Positions 34,790 to 43,568 of a DNA stretch of 64,000 nucleotides are shown here, one piece after another. The stretch is from NCBI RefSeq assembly GCF_002906165.1, contig NZ_PPCN01000009.1, forward strand, positions 62,001 to 126,000. The letters run 5' to 3'. The translations under genes and the position numbers were made by a program. Within the stretch, counting starts at the first letter, position 1. Each line of letters opens with the position of its first letter. The notes beneath the pieces were generated by a model. That model worked only from the letters and a program-made list of their open reading frames with translations. It was not told the DNA's origin and searched no databases. Source of the stretch: Roseibium marinum. GTDB taxonomy: Bacteria > Pseudomonadota > Alphaproteobacteria > Rhizobiales > Stappiaceae.

Positions 34790-34818
34790 GCTTACGGGGT
34801 GGGGAACAAGGCGGATCA
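34790..34818 (-). promoter_or_regulatory. RpoE/ChrR-type (singlet-oxygen) promoter of the lipid operon
   Basis: On the minus strand TGATCC (34818-34813), a spacer of exactly 18 bases and TAAGC (34794-34790) match the TGATCC-N18-TAAGA consensus of the group IV sigma factor RpoE of the ChrR system. Transcription would start near 34783, about 70 bases before the ATG of the FAD oxidoreductase gene. Confidence 0.7.
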
Positions 34819-34973
34819 CGCAATTGAATGAAATTAAAACAAATTTTCTGTCGGCGCCGGGCCTGGGTTTATCAACGCGAACACTCTCGCGCAGACAATA
34901 CAGTCCGCGCGAGCTTACAGCCGTTGGCATTCATGGGCTTGTATCGCCAGCATTCGAAGGGACCGCGTCCCTA

Positions 34974-35573
34974 TCAGGCCTTCGGCGTGCCGACGATCCA
35001 GTTCCAGGCGACCTGGACGCTCGACCTGGCTGTGTCGAAGAACGAAACGATCTTGTCCCAAACCACCTGGCCGAAATCGGCCACTTGCAACATCGGGCCA
35101 CGTTTGACGATTGCGTCCTGCGTTTCTATCAACTCGACAGTCGTCGCGTCTGCTCCGTCATTGACCACGCGCCGGGTGACCATCAGGGTGGCTTCCGTTG
35201 CCAGCCGCGACTCGTCCTTGCCGGCGACAACCATGTCCTGATCCATCGAGCTGACGACAACGGCACGGCCGTCGGGCAACAGATGGGTTTCGTTGGTGTT
35301 CACTTCGGAATCGTAAATGACTTCGCCATAGGAATCGATCAATTCGACCCAGACGGTCTTTCTGCCTTCCAGTTCGATCTCGCCGACCCAGATAGTGAGT
35401 TCACTTTCAAGCGGATCGGTCTGCTCCTGCGTAGCTGATGCGACAGTGACCGCAAGCCGATCCTCCGGGAGCGTGATCGTTTCCTGAGGAAGTGGGGCCG
35501 CGACTGCGCTGCCCGCCGCAAGGGCGAGAATGAGACCGAGCACAAGTGTTCCTGTTCTTTTATTCCGTTGCAT
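34974..35573 (-). CDS. exported protein of unknown function
   Basis: The 199-residue product has a clear signal peptide (MQRNKRTGTLVLGLILALAAGSAVA, cleavage after AVA-like motif) and a mature part rich in beta-strand patterns (ELTIWVGEIELEG, TVWVELIDSYGEVIYD). The C-terminal amphipathic stretch is KIVSFFDTARSSVQVAWNWIVG. I do not recognise a family and see no metal- or cofactor-binding motif. It is probably periplasmic. It is transcribed alone; 469 bp of AT-rich sequence lies upstream. Confidence 0.75.
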   Translation of the reverse strand: MQRNKRTGTLVLGLILALAAGSAVAAPLPQETITLPEDRLAVTVASATQEQTDPLESELTIWVGEIELEGRKTVWVELIDSYGEVIYDSEVNTNETHLLPDGRAVVVSSMDQDMVVAGKDESRLATEATLMVTRRVVNDGADATTVELIETQDAIVKRGPMLQVADFGQVVWDKIVSFFDTARSSVQVAWNWIVGTPKA

Positions 35574-36042
35574 GTACGCCTCCCAAGGCTAACACAACTT
35601 TTTTCACCGAATTCGAGGTTTATTATTGGTCCTTTTGGACTCTTCTGCAGTTTGAACGGCATCGTGTCGTGACCTTGTGAAAATGCACCTCGTTGCACTG
35701 TCACGATTTGGACATTATCGCACCACAATCTGCCTATCGGGTGTAATTGAGGTCACAATTCCGGACAATTTTAGTTACTATTTGTTAATAACTGTGGTGC
35801 CGGCTGCGGGTTTCAAGATTATTCACCGCAAAGTGAGAATTATACCCTGTCAGGACTGTCAATAAAATCTGTTGTCGATCATTGACTGTGGCTTGTTATG
35901 TAAACGTTCGATCGCGAAAAAAGTTTCAAAATATTCAAAAAAGATCCCGTTGGCAGATGTTGGTCCGATAGCGAAAAGCAGATGGAAACCAAGCGTGCCC
36001 AGGAAACCTTACTCTACAGGAAGTGAGCCGTTTTTCAACCCG
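35574..36042. other. 469-bp AT-rich intergenic region
   Basis: No coding frame I can support, though a short frame at 35677-35865 exists. The stretch 35750-35950 is noticeably AT-rich compared with its surroundings. It holds the promoter of the exported protein gene and the 3' border of the M81 operon. I see no repeat or terminator of note. Confidence 0.4.
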
Positions 36043-37479
36043 TCACCGGAATACGCGCGACGAAAGCCTGACGACAGGATGCCAGTCAAACCCGGTTTGG
36101 AACGGATAACTGGGTGAGGTGCGGTGCTTGTTGATCAGCGCGCAAATGTCCTGGTTGACCGCACCATCGGTGAGCGCCATCCGGGCGGGATTGGCAAGAG
36201 GCGCCAGCTCCGGAGACAGGTAGCCGGACTTGACGATGAGAACCGGTGCCTCCTTCGGTTCGATGCCGAACCTGCGGAAATCCTCCAGATTGTGGAAGGG
36301 GCGCCGCTTTTCAGTCAGGATAAGGCTGTTTCCGCAAATGTACACGAGCACCTCCCGGTCGCTGTTTTCCTCCGATCCGATTTTCCGGCCGACCGTTACT
36401 TGCGCAGCGACTTCGGGACAATCACTTCCAAAGGCTCCGCCAATGGAAAGCTCCACAGACGTGCCTTCATCGCATGACCAGACTTTCGTCACGGAGCGCG
36501 GATCGGCAATTCCGGCGAAAACGCCTCCCTGTAAACCGCGTTCAAGCCAGAGGGCGAGAACATCGCTGCGGTCGCCGACACCGCCTCCTGTCGGATTGTC
36601 ACCACTGTCGGCGAGGATGAAGGGACCGCCGGAGGTGACAGCGGCCTCCTCAAGACAGTCCGGCAGGGGTTTGGCCGGGACGCCGAAGTCAAAACCTGCC
36701 CGGTTCGCCCAATAGGCGGCGGCGATCTCTTTGGCAGCTTCTGCGGCTGCGTCCGGATCGGTTCCCGTAACCACGGCCGCGGCTGTCGCCCGGGCCGTAT
36801 CCGCCCAGACATATCCGATCATCAGATTTGCATCGCTCACGCCCGAACGCCGGTCGAAAGCGGAAAGAGCTGTGTAGAGCGAAGCGGCCGGTTCGTCCTC
36901 GGTGCTGGTGCGTTCGCCGGGATGAAGCACCGGGACAGGAGCCCAGGCAACCATCCGGCGGGGACCGCCTCGAAGCTGGTCGACGAGATTTCCGGCAGCA
37001 CGCAGATGCGTCTCACAAACGTCGATATGCGGTGCCGTCCGATAGGCGCAGAAGATGTCAATCTGATCGACGATTCTTTGGGTGACGTTGCCATGCAGAT
37101 CGTAGCTGACGGCAATCGGAATATCCGGTCCGACGGTTTCGCGGACGGCAGAAATCCAGTCGCCTTCCACGTCGTCGAGACCCGGCACATGCATCGCGCC
37201 ATGCATGATCAGGAGGACGCCCTCCAGCGGCAACGCTGCTTTCAGCTCTTGCAGAAACCGCGACTTGAATGTCAGGTAACAGGTCGGTTCGACAGGACCG
37301 CCCGGAATGGAGCGCGCCTGGAACAGCGGCAGGAAGTCGGCATCCGGAAACCGGTTGTCTCCAAGGCCGGTGACTTGCAGAAGCTCCACCCCCCGCAGGA
37401 TGCGGAAATCATCCATGGTCTGGAGCAGGGGTGAGTAGGTGCTGCATTCGGTGTGGATACCGCCGACGGCGATCTTCAT
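36043..37479 (-). CDS. M81-family (MlrC-like) metallopeptidase, copy 1
   Basis: The 478-residue protein belongs to the family of MlrC, a microcystin-degrading zinc peptidase. It has the family landmarks IHTECSTYSP at the N-terminus, LIMHGAMHVPGLDDVEGDW near residue 90, SYDLHGNVTQ and DNPTGGGVGDRSDV near residue 300. Natural substrates outside microcystin degradation are unknown. ATG 37479 has AGGAGG about nine bases upstream. It is the last gene of the RidA-RpiR-SDR-GH20-M81 operon, 19 bp after GH20. A second M81 gene lies in the divergent operon. Confidence 0.88.
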   Translation of the reverse strand: MKIAVGGIHTECSTYSPLLQTMDDFRILRGVELLQVTGLGDNRFPDADFLPLFQARSIPGGPVEPTCYLTFKSRFLQELKAALPLEGVLLIMHGAMHVPGLDDVEGDWISAVRETVGPDIPIAVSYDLHGNVTQRIVDQIDIFCAYRTAPHIDVCETHLRAAGNLVDQLRGGPRRMVAWAPVPVLHPGERTSTEDEPAASLYTALSAFDRRSGVSDANLMIGYVWADTARATAAAVVTGTDPDAAAEAAKEIAAAYWANRAGFDFGVPAKPLPDCLEEAAVTSGGPFILADSGDNPTGGGVGDRSDVLALWLERGLQGGVFAGIADPRSVTKVWSCDEGTSVELSIGGAFGSDCPEVAAQVTVGRKIGSEENSDREVLVYICGNSLILTEKRRPFHNLEDFRRFGIEPKEAPVLIVKSGYLSPELAPLANPARMALTDGAVNQDICALINKHRTSPSYPFQTGFDWHPVVRLSSRVFR

Positions 37480-37498
37480 GGTCCGGACCCTCCTTTCC

Positions 37499-39409
37499 TT
37501 ACAGCGCCGGAAAGTGCGGCGCGAGAGCTGCGAAGCGTTGCCAGTCCTTTTGAACCGGAGCCGTCCAGCCTGCTTCGGCGACGGCATAGAGCCGTGGAAA
37601 TACCATGTGATTGAACAGGCCGTTGCCGGTCAGGTGTTCGCACCAGATACAGGCCTGAACACCCTTGAGCGATCCCAGACTATCGTCGCTCAGTCCTTCT
37701 GACGGCTCGTAAAGGTAACAGGCCTCTGGCGTCGAGACGCCAGCCCAGCCGGCACCCGGTTCATACCATCCCGATGCCTGTGCCATATCCATGTAATAGT
37801 GCTGTCCGGGTGTGCAGACCACCTCATAGCCCTGAGAGATCAGCTCCCTGGTGACCTCCTGCTTTTGCCATGCCATGAGCAGAACGCCGTCAGGATCGAT
37901 CCCGCCGCCATGGGAGACTTCATCCCACCCGGCGAGTTTCTTGCCGAGTCTTTTCAGGATGTCGCGCACACGGCCCATGAAATAGGCCTGAACTTCCATC
38001 GTGTCCGCAAGTTCGCGGTCTTCCATCAGCCTCTGCGTTTTCGGTGAGGCGAGCCAGGAATGCGTGTCGACTTCATCCCCGCCGATATGGATATAGTCGC
38101 AGGGGAAGAGATCGGCGACTTCAGCGAAAACCTTCTCCAGGAATGTATAGGTCTCTTCGATTGCCGGATTGAGCGCGTTGTTCGGATATCCCTGGATGGA
38201 ATGGTAACTTTCCGGGGTTTCGGCCTGATCGGCAAGATGCGGATAGGTTTTAAGGACGGCCGTTGAATGGCCGGGCACGTCGATTTCCGGCATGATCTCG
38301 ACATTGAGGCTCGCCGCATGGGCGACGATCTGCCGGACCTCGTCCTGTGAATAGGACCCTTCATAGACTTCGGAGGCAAACCCGAGCTGGGAAACCTGCT
38401 GGCATCCCGGGCCGCGTTTTGCGCCGCCGATCGTCAGTTCCGGATAGGCCTTTATCTCGAGACGCCAGCCTTCGTCGTCCGTCAAATGCCACTGGAAGAC
38501 ATTCATGCGGCCCCAGGCGAGAATGTCGACAAGACGCAGGATGTCCTCCGGTCCCCTGAAATGCCGGGAGACATCGAGATGGGTGCCGCGCCAGGAGAAG
38601 CGTGGGGCATCCTTGATAATTCCATCGGACGGCACCCGGTAGGTTGCCGGATCGCTGTAGGCGCCATAGGCAATTTGCGCGAGCGCCGTCAGCGCATAAT
38701 CCAGCCCCACCGGAGCACTGTAGGAAAGCAGGACGGTCGCGCCGGAAAACTTAAGCTCATACCCGTCCCGCGGCAGCGCGCCGTTTTCCTTGAAGACGAC
38801 GCCCGTCTGGTCCCTGGGCTGTGAGAACCGGAAAGGTGAGGGAACGGCGGGAAAAAGCCGGCTGGACAGCGCGTTGATCTTTACAGCCGCCGCTTTTTCC
38901 TCAGGGGAGCCGTCTACAATGCAGAAAGAGGGGCCACTGCTTCGATAGGTTGAAATCTCGACCGATTGCGGCCAGGGAATGACGTAAATCGGCTCCGCGG
39001 TCTTGCCGGCAGGGACGGACTTTCGCTCACCGCTGTCCAGGTCTTGCGGAGCCTCCAGATCGGTGCACAGCACGTCGAACACACTGCCGCCTTTGGTCAC
39101 ATAGGCGGATTTCGGCCCGTCCAGCCGGTGCCTGGCGACGTTGGCAAGGCCTTGTATGGCGAACTTCCAACTGCCGCCCGGTGCAATTTCCTGACCCGGT
39201 TTCGGGGTGATCTCGTGAAAATTGGCCGTACGGCTGAAATGCTCGGCATTCTCCAGTTGAGCGCCGGCAGCGGCCCGGCAAAGAGCGGTGTAAGCGAGGG
39301 TAAAGGAAGAGAGCGTTCTTGAACCCGTATTGGTCAGAACGAATTCGAGCCGTGACTCCGTCGGGCTTTCCCCCGGACGAAAAAAGCAGTCGAGAACTAG
39401 ATCGGGCAT
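37499..39409 (-). CDS. GH20 beta-N-acetylhexosaminidase, apparently cytosolic
   Basis: The 636-residue enzyme has an N-terminal beta-sandwich, a GH20b-like domain and a catalytic TIM barrel: WRGTHLDVSRHF, FQWHLTDDEGWRLEIKAYPELT, PEIDVPGHS and the catalytic Asp-Glu pair in IHIGGDEVD. It releases terminal GlcNAc or GalNAc residues by substrate-assisted catalysis. No signal peptide is visible (starts MPDLVLDCFF), so it probably acts on oligosaccharides already imported. It sits between the SDR and M81 genes with gaps of 3 and 19 bp. Confidence 0.92.
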   Translation of the reverse strand: MPDLVLDCFFRPGESPTESRLEFVLTNTGSRTLSSFTLAYTALCRAAAGAQLENAEHFSRTANFHEITPKPGQEIAPGGSWKFAIQGLANVARHRLDGPKSAYVTKGGSVFDVLCTDLEAPQDLDSGERKSVPAGKTAEPIYVIPWPQSVEISTYRSSGPSFCIVDGSPEEKAAAVKINALSSRLFPAVPSPFRFSQPRDQTGVVFKENGALPRDGYELKFSGATVLLSYSAPVGLDYALTALAQIAYGAYSDPATYRVPSDGIIKDAPRFSWRGTHLDVSRHFRGPEDILRLVDILAWGRMNVFQWHLTDDEGWRLEIKAYPELTIGGAKRGPGCQQVSQLGFASEVYEGSYSQDEVRQIVAHAASLNVEIMPEIDVPGHSTAVLKTYPHLADQAETPESYHSIQGYPNNALNPAIEETYTFLEKVFAEVADLFPCDYIHIGGDEVDTHSWLASPKTQRLMEDRELADTMEVQAYFMGRVRDILKRLGKKLAGWDEVSHGGGIDPDGVLLMAWQKQEVTRELISQGYEVVCTPGQHYYMDMAQASGWYEPGAGWAGVSTPEACYLYEPSEGLSDDSLGSLKGVQACIWCEHLTGNGLFNHMVFPRLYAVAEAGWTAPVQKDWQRFAALAPHFPAL

Positions 39410-39412
39410 GAC

Positions 39413-40216
39413 TTACAATCCGTCAAAGTCTGGAGATTGAGTGAAGGTCCGGGGCAGTCCCGGGGAACCCGCGGAAAGGCCGCTGTCAACCGGCAGGCAG
39501 ACGCCGGTTATGCAGCGGGCGGCCGGACTGAGGAGAAACGCGGCGGCCGCCGCGATATCCTCCGGTTCCGGCAGGGTCTTGAACGGATACCAGGCGAGTG
39601 CCTCGTCGAAGACGCCCGGATTGGCTTCCTCGCGCGCTTTCCAGGCCTGGGTCTTGACGGTTCCCGGGGCAATGGCATTGGCCCTCAGTCCGTATTTTCC
39701 GTATTCGACGGCAATTGCCTTCGTGGCATGGATCAGCCCGGCTTTCGCGGCGCTATAGGCCGGATGGCCGAAGGTGCCGAGCCCGTTCACCGAAGCGATG
39801 TTGACGACCGTTCCCGATCCGCCTTCGATAAGCGCGCGCTCCAACGCCTTGAAGCAGTTGAGCGCCGCTTCCAGGTTGAGGGACAGGTCCCGCGCCAGTG
39901 TCCGGGCCGTCATGGAATGCAGCGTAAGAGCCTCCGCACCGCCGGCATTGTTGATCAGCGCGGTGACCGGACCCAACCGTTTTGCGGCATCGGCCATGCG
40001 CGCAAGGTCGTCCGTCTTCGTGAGGTCGCAGGTTATGGCGGTCGCGTGTGCGCCGCCGGCCCTGAGCCGCGAGACGGTGGCGCTCAACGCGGCCTCATCG
40101 ATGTCGACAGCGGCAATGCTGTGGCTGGCGGCCAGTTCGGCCGCGATTGCGGCGCCGATATCACCTGCCGCGCCGGTAACGACAGCAACGGGTTTTGAAG
40201 TCTGATCAGTCACCAA
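39413..40216 (-). CDS. short-chain dehydrogenase/reductase
   Basis: The 267-residue SDR has TGAAGDIGAAIA, NNAGG, SVNGLGTFGHPAYSAAKAG with the catalytic Ser-Tyr-Lys, and the usual IAPGTVKT. It is NAD(P)-dependent with an unknown alcohol or ketone substrate, probably a sugar or hydroxy-acid given its operon. It overlaps the RpiR gene by 11 bp and is 3 bp from GH20. Confidence 0.9.
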   Translation of the reverse strand: MVTDQTSKPVAVVTGAAGDIGAAIAAELAASHSIAAVDIDEAALSATVSRLRAGGAHATAITCDLTKTDDLARMADAAKRLGPVTALINNAGGAEALTLHSMTARTLARDLSLNLEAALNCFKALERALIEGGSGTVVNIASVNGLGTFGHPAYSAAKAGLIHATKAIAVEYGKYGLRANAIAPGTVKTQAWKAREEANPGVFDEALAWYPFKTLPEPEDIAAAAAFLLSPAARCITGVCLPVDSGLSAGSPGLPRTFTQSPDFDGL

Positions 40217-41072
40217 GGGCTTCCTTGTCGTCCGAATCGCGGGAATTGCTGAGCTGGTACTTGACGCGCCTGAGGCTTTCGCGCGCCTCGTCGCCGCGCT
40301 TCATGGCCACCAGCGTTGCCAGAAGGTCGGTGACGAACAAAAAGCCATGGCGGCTGAGGCTCGGTCTGAGAATGTTATTGCCTTCCGCGAGGTCGATACC
40401 GATCGTGATATCCGCCTGATCCGCGACGGGCCGGCCGGGTCGGGTCAGCGCAATGACCGACGCGCCGTAGGTTTTTGCCGCCTCAAGCGCCCGCACCATC
40501 TGCAGGTTTCTGCCCGAAACCGACGAGGCGACAATAACATCGCCATGTTTCATGGTTGCTGCCTGCATGAGCTGCATGGCGTGGTCGGTGACGCTGACCG
40601 TCCTCAGACCCAGGCGGAAGAAACGGTTCTGCATTTCATCGGCGATCATCGAGGAGGTTCCACCGGAACCGAAGGTCGCCACCAGTCGGGCCGTGGCGAT
40701 CAGGTCGACGGCACGAAGGACCGCCGCCATATCGAGGTTTTCGCGCGTTCCGGCAGAGGCTTCCTGAATCTGCGCTAGCAGGCTGTCGGCAACATCCGTC
40801 GGCGCTGCGGACGTTGCATTGGCCGTCAGGTATCTGGTTCCCGCGAAAGCGACCTGTGCCACCTGGACCTTGAAGGCGGTGAAACTGTCGCAGCCAAGGC
40901 GCCGGCAGAACCGGGTCACGGTCGGTGGTGAGACACCCGCCCGTTGAGCGACATCCGTGATCCCGGCATCGAGAATGAATTCCGGCGCGCTGCGTAAAAG
41001 CGACGCCAGGACGCGCTCGGACTTGGAGAGCTCCGGTTCGATTTTCTGTAGAACGGACAGGATGTCCCGCAT
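40206..41072 (-). CDS. RpiR/MurR-family transcriptional regulator
   Basis: The 288-residue regulator has the N-terminal RpiR helix-turn-helix (TDVAQRAGVSPPTVTRFCRRLGCDSFTAFK) and a C-terminal SIS domain (TFGSGGTSSMIADEMQ, VIVASSVSGRN, VIALTRPG), which normally binds a phosphosugar. It probably controls the two divergent operons that meet at 41464-41568, where palindromic TGAAAAT sites lie. It is 4 bp after the RidA gene and overlaps the SDR gene. Confidence 0.92.
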   Translation of the reverse strand: MRDILSVLQKIEPELSKSERVLASLLRSAPEFILDAGITDVAQRAGVSPPTVTRFCRRLGCDSFTAFKVQVAQVAFAGTRYLTANATSAAPTDVADSLLAQIQEASAGTRENLDMAAVLRAVDLIATARLVATFGSGGTSSMIADEMQNRFFRLGLRTVSVTDHAMQLMQAATMKHGDVIVASSVSGRNLQMVRALEAAKTYGASVIALTRPGRPVADQADITIGIDLAEGNNILRPSLSRHGFLFVTDLLATLVAMKRGDEARESLRRVKYQLSNSRDSDDKEALGD

Positions 41073-41076
41073 CCGG

Positions 41077-41463
41077 TCAGTCCGGTTTTTTATAGGCGAC
41101 GCAGTCGATCTCGACCTTGCAGTCGACCATCATGGAGGCCTGAACACAGGCGCGCGCGGGCGGGTGCTCGCCGAAATAGCTTTTGTAAACGCCGTTGAAG
41201 GTCCAGAAATCGCGCGGGTCGTCGAGCCAGACGCCAGCGCGCACGACATGCTCAAGCCCGTATCCGGCTTCCTCTAGGATGGCGAGGACGTTCTTGATCG
41301 TCAGATGGGTCTGTTCGACGATACCGCCGGCAACGATCTCGCCGTCCTTCATCGCAACCTGGCCCGAGACGTAAAGCCAGCCGTCGGCTTCGACGGCGCG
41401 CGCGAAAGGCAGGTTCTGGCCGCCGGCTCCGGATTTTTCAGCGCCGTAGCGAGTGATCGACAT
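41077..41463 (-). CDS. RidA-family protein
   Basis: The 128-residue protein matches the RidA/YjgF family (GWLYVSGQVAMKDGEIV, NVLAILEEAGYGLEHVVRAGVWL, ARACVQASMMVDCKVEIDCVAY). The Arg that positions the carboxylate in deaminating members appears as ARACVQ. RidA enzymes hydrolyse reactive enamines and imines released by PLP enzymes, which fits the PLP-dependent aldolase-like gene in the divergent operon. It is the first gene of its operon. Confidence 0.92.
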   Translation of the reverse strand: MSITRYGAEKSGAGGQNLPFARAVEADGWLYVSGQVAMKDGEIVAGGIVEQTHLTIKNVLAILEEAGYGLEHVVRAGVWLDDPRDFWTFNGVYKSYFGEHPPARACVQASMMVDCKVEIDCVAYKKPD

Positions 41464-41477
41464 TCAAGCCTCCAGAA

Positions 41478-41492
41478 TGAAAATGATTTACA
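41478..41492. promoter_or_regulatory. candidate RpiR operator (palindrome), with a second copy at 41552
   Basis: TGAAAATGATTTACA is close to a perfect TGAAAAT-N-ATTTTCA palindrome, 14 bases upstream of the RidA start. The related TGAAAATGGTTTCCG lies at 41552-41566 beside the start of the divergent gene. Two copies in a shared control region next to an RpiR gene suggest its operator. Confidence 0.5.
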
Positions 41493-41499
41493 TAGTGGT

Positions 41500-41529
41500 T
41501 TGACATTGGTTTTATTTCACTCTTATATT
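41500..41529 (+). promoter_or_regulatory. candidate sigma-70 promoter of the NTF2/M81/PLP operon
   Basis: TTGACA (41500-41505), 18-base spacer, TATATT (41524-41529). The hexamers match the sigma-70 consensus at 6 and 5 of 6 positions. It lies between the two TGAAAAT sites and points to the plus-strand operon. Confidence 0.5.
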
Positions 41530-41568
41530 TTCCAAAAATCAACCATCAAATTGAAAATGGTTTCCGTA

Positions 41569-42072
41569 ATGCAGGATCCTACCGACAGTCAGAAAAATCC
41601 GTTCGCGGACCGCGACAAGGACCGCGCCGAAATCTGGGAGATGCTGGTCAGGCGCGACATCGACGCCTTCGTTGCCGCCGACTGGGCGCGGGTTGCCGGT
41701 GATTTTGACGAAACCGCATTCTTCGGGATCGACGCGCAAAAAAAGCCGGATCCCGATGACTGGAAACTCGGGTTTCCGGACCTGGAAACCTACAGGAGCG
41801 AGTGGTTGCGGCAGGCAGCGGACTTTGCCGGGACCGAATTTGCCGAAGACGCGCGCGGGGCAATCTTCAATGCCACAAGGCTCACGGATATCGAGATCGA
41901 GGGCGCGCGCGCCATTGCCCGCAAGAAATTCGATGGCCGGATCATGAAGGCCGATGGCAGCGAGGACCGGCTGCTCTGGCAAACGCTTTATCATTGCATC
42001 CACAAGGATGGACGCTGGAAAATATGCGGATTTACCGGCTATCTGCCCAACCAGCCCGGTACAGCGTCGTGA
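41569..42072 (+). CDS. SnoaL/NTF2-like protein
   Basis: The 167-residue cytosolic protein looks like an NTF2/SnoaL cone fold: helical start DRAEIWEMLVRRDIDAFVAADW, then DFDETAFFGID, and a closing strand pair LLWQTLYHCIHKDGRWKICGFTGYLP. Members are enzymes or ligand-binding proteins, and no catalytic residues can be assigned. ATG 41557 is four codons upstream and equally possible; neither has a good ribosome-binding site. The M81 gene starts 2 bp after its stop, so the two are coupled. Confidence 0.75.
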   Translation: MQDPTDSQKNPFADRDKDRAEIWEMLVRRDIDAFVAADWARVAGDFDETAFFGIDAQKKPDPDDWKLGFPDLETYRSEWLRQAADFAGTEFAEDARGAIFNATRLTDIEIEGARAIARKKFDGRIMKADGSEDRLLWQTLYHCIHKDGRWKICGFTGYLPNQPGTAS

Positions 42073-42074
42073 CC

Positions 42075-43565
42075 ATGAAAACACCCAGGGCCTTCACGGC
42101 GGTGCTCGCGACGGAGACGAACACATTTTCTCCCATCAGGGTCGATATCCACGCCTTCAAGGCCTCGCTTCTGGCGCGTCCCGGGGAACATCCCGAAACG
42201 CCGACTTTATGTTCCGCCGTCATCACGGTTGGCCGCAGGTTCGCGAAAGACAACGGATGGGATCTTGTCGAAGGCACCGCTGCCTGGGCCGATCCTGCCG
42301 GACTGGTCTCCAGACAGACATATGAGGGTCTGCGAGACGAAATCCTGGATCAGATCGAGACCGGCGGGCCGTTCGACGCAATCGTGCTCGGGCTTCACGG
42401 CGCAATGGTGGCGGAAGGATACGACGACCCGGAGGGTGATTTTCTGGAACGGGTTCGTGACGTCGTTGGGGCGGAGGTCCCCATCGTTGCGACCCTGGAT
42501 CCGCACAGCCACTTGACCCAAAGACGGGTTTCCATGGCCAACGCCCTGATCGCCTTCAAGGAGTTTCCGCATACCGATTTCGTCGACCGGGCGGAAGACG
42601 CCTGGCGGATCGCGCGCGAGACCGTGGCGGGAGATGTCAAACCGGTGATCAGCGTCTTTGATCCGAAAATGATCGATGTCTTTCCGACGTCCACTCAGCC
42701 GATGCGCGGCTTCGTCGATGACATGATCCGACGTGAAGCGGAAACGCCCGGAATTCTGTCTCTTTCGGTGATTCACGGCTTTCTGGCAGGCGACGTGCCC
42801 GAAATGGGAACCAAGGTCATTGCCGTGACCGACAACGATCCTGCCCTTGGCGCATCGGTTGCCAGGGATTTGGGAACCGCCCTGTTCGAGCTGCGCGGCA
42901 AGGTCAGGAGCAAGGAACATTCTCCCGCCGAAGCGCTTGACCGGGCGCTGGAATTTGAAGGCGCTCCGGTTACCATAGCCGATATGTGGGACAATCCCGG
43001 TGGCGGTACGGCCGGCGATGCCACGGTTTTGCTGCGCGAGGCGATCGACCGGAAGCTGGACAGCATCGCCTTCGGGTCGATCTGGGATCCGGTTGCCGTT
43101 CAGCTTTGCCACGCGGCAGGCGAGGGCGCGACCATGCAGTTGCGCTTCGGCGCCAAGTCGGCGCCCAACACCGGCAGCCCCATCGATGCCGAAGTGCAGG
43201 TGATCCGCAATATCCGCAATGCCGAGCAGCGCTTCGGCGACAGCATCGTGCCTGTCGGAGACGCATCTCTTGTGAAACTGGGCGGCATTGAAGTAATCCT
43301 CAATTCGACCCGGGCCCAGTGCTTCGACACGACGCTGTTTACCGGTTTCGGGATCGACCCGGGACAGCGAAAAATTCTGGTGGTGAAATCAACCAACCAT
43401 TTTTACCGCTCATTTGCGCTGGTGAGCCCCTTGATCCTGTATTGTTCGGCGGGACTCGCCTATCCGACGGACCCACGGATAACACCCTATAAAAAGGCGC
43501 CACGGGACATCTGGCCGATTTTGGACCGCGCGTCTCCTGAACAAGCAGCTTCTGCGGGGGAGTGA
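42075..43565 (+). CDS. M81-family (MlrC-like) metallopeptidase, copy 2
   Basis: The 496-residue protein has the M81 landmarks LATETNTFSPIRVDIHAF, LHGAMVAEGYDDPEGDFLERV, ATLDPHSHLTQ and DMWDNPGGGTAGDATVL. It is a paralogue of the enzyme at 36043-37479 but distant in sequence. M81 enzymes include microcystinase MlrC, yet most have no known substrate. ATG 42075 is chosen (GTG 42069 is also in frame). It lies 2 bp after the NTF2-like gene and 3 bp before the PLP-enzyme gene. Confidence 0.9.
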   Translation: MKTPRAFTAVLATETNTFSPIRVDIHAFKASLLARPGEHPETPTLCSAVITVGRRFAKDNGWDLVEGTAAWADPAGLVSRQTYEGLRDEILDQIETGGPFDAIVLGLHGAMVAEGYDDPEGDFLERVRDVVGAEVPIVATLDPHSHLTQRRVSMANALIAFKEFPHTDFVDRAEDAWRIARETVAGDVKPVISVFDPKMIDVFPTSTQPMRGFVDDMIRREAETPGILSLSVIHGFLAGDVPEMGTKVIAVTDNDPALGASVARDLGTALFELRGKVRSKEHSPAEALDRALEFEGAPVTIADMWDNPGGGTAGDATVLLREAIDRKLDSIAFGSIWDPVAVQLCHAAGEGATMQLRFGAKSAPNTGSPIDAEVQVIRNIRNAEQRFGDSIVPVGDASLVKLGGIEVILNSTRAQCFDTTLFTGFGIDPGQRKILVVKSTNHFYRSFALVSPLILYCSAGLAYPTDPRITPYKKAPRDIWPILDRASPEQAASAGE

Positions 43566-43568
43566 TCA

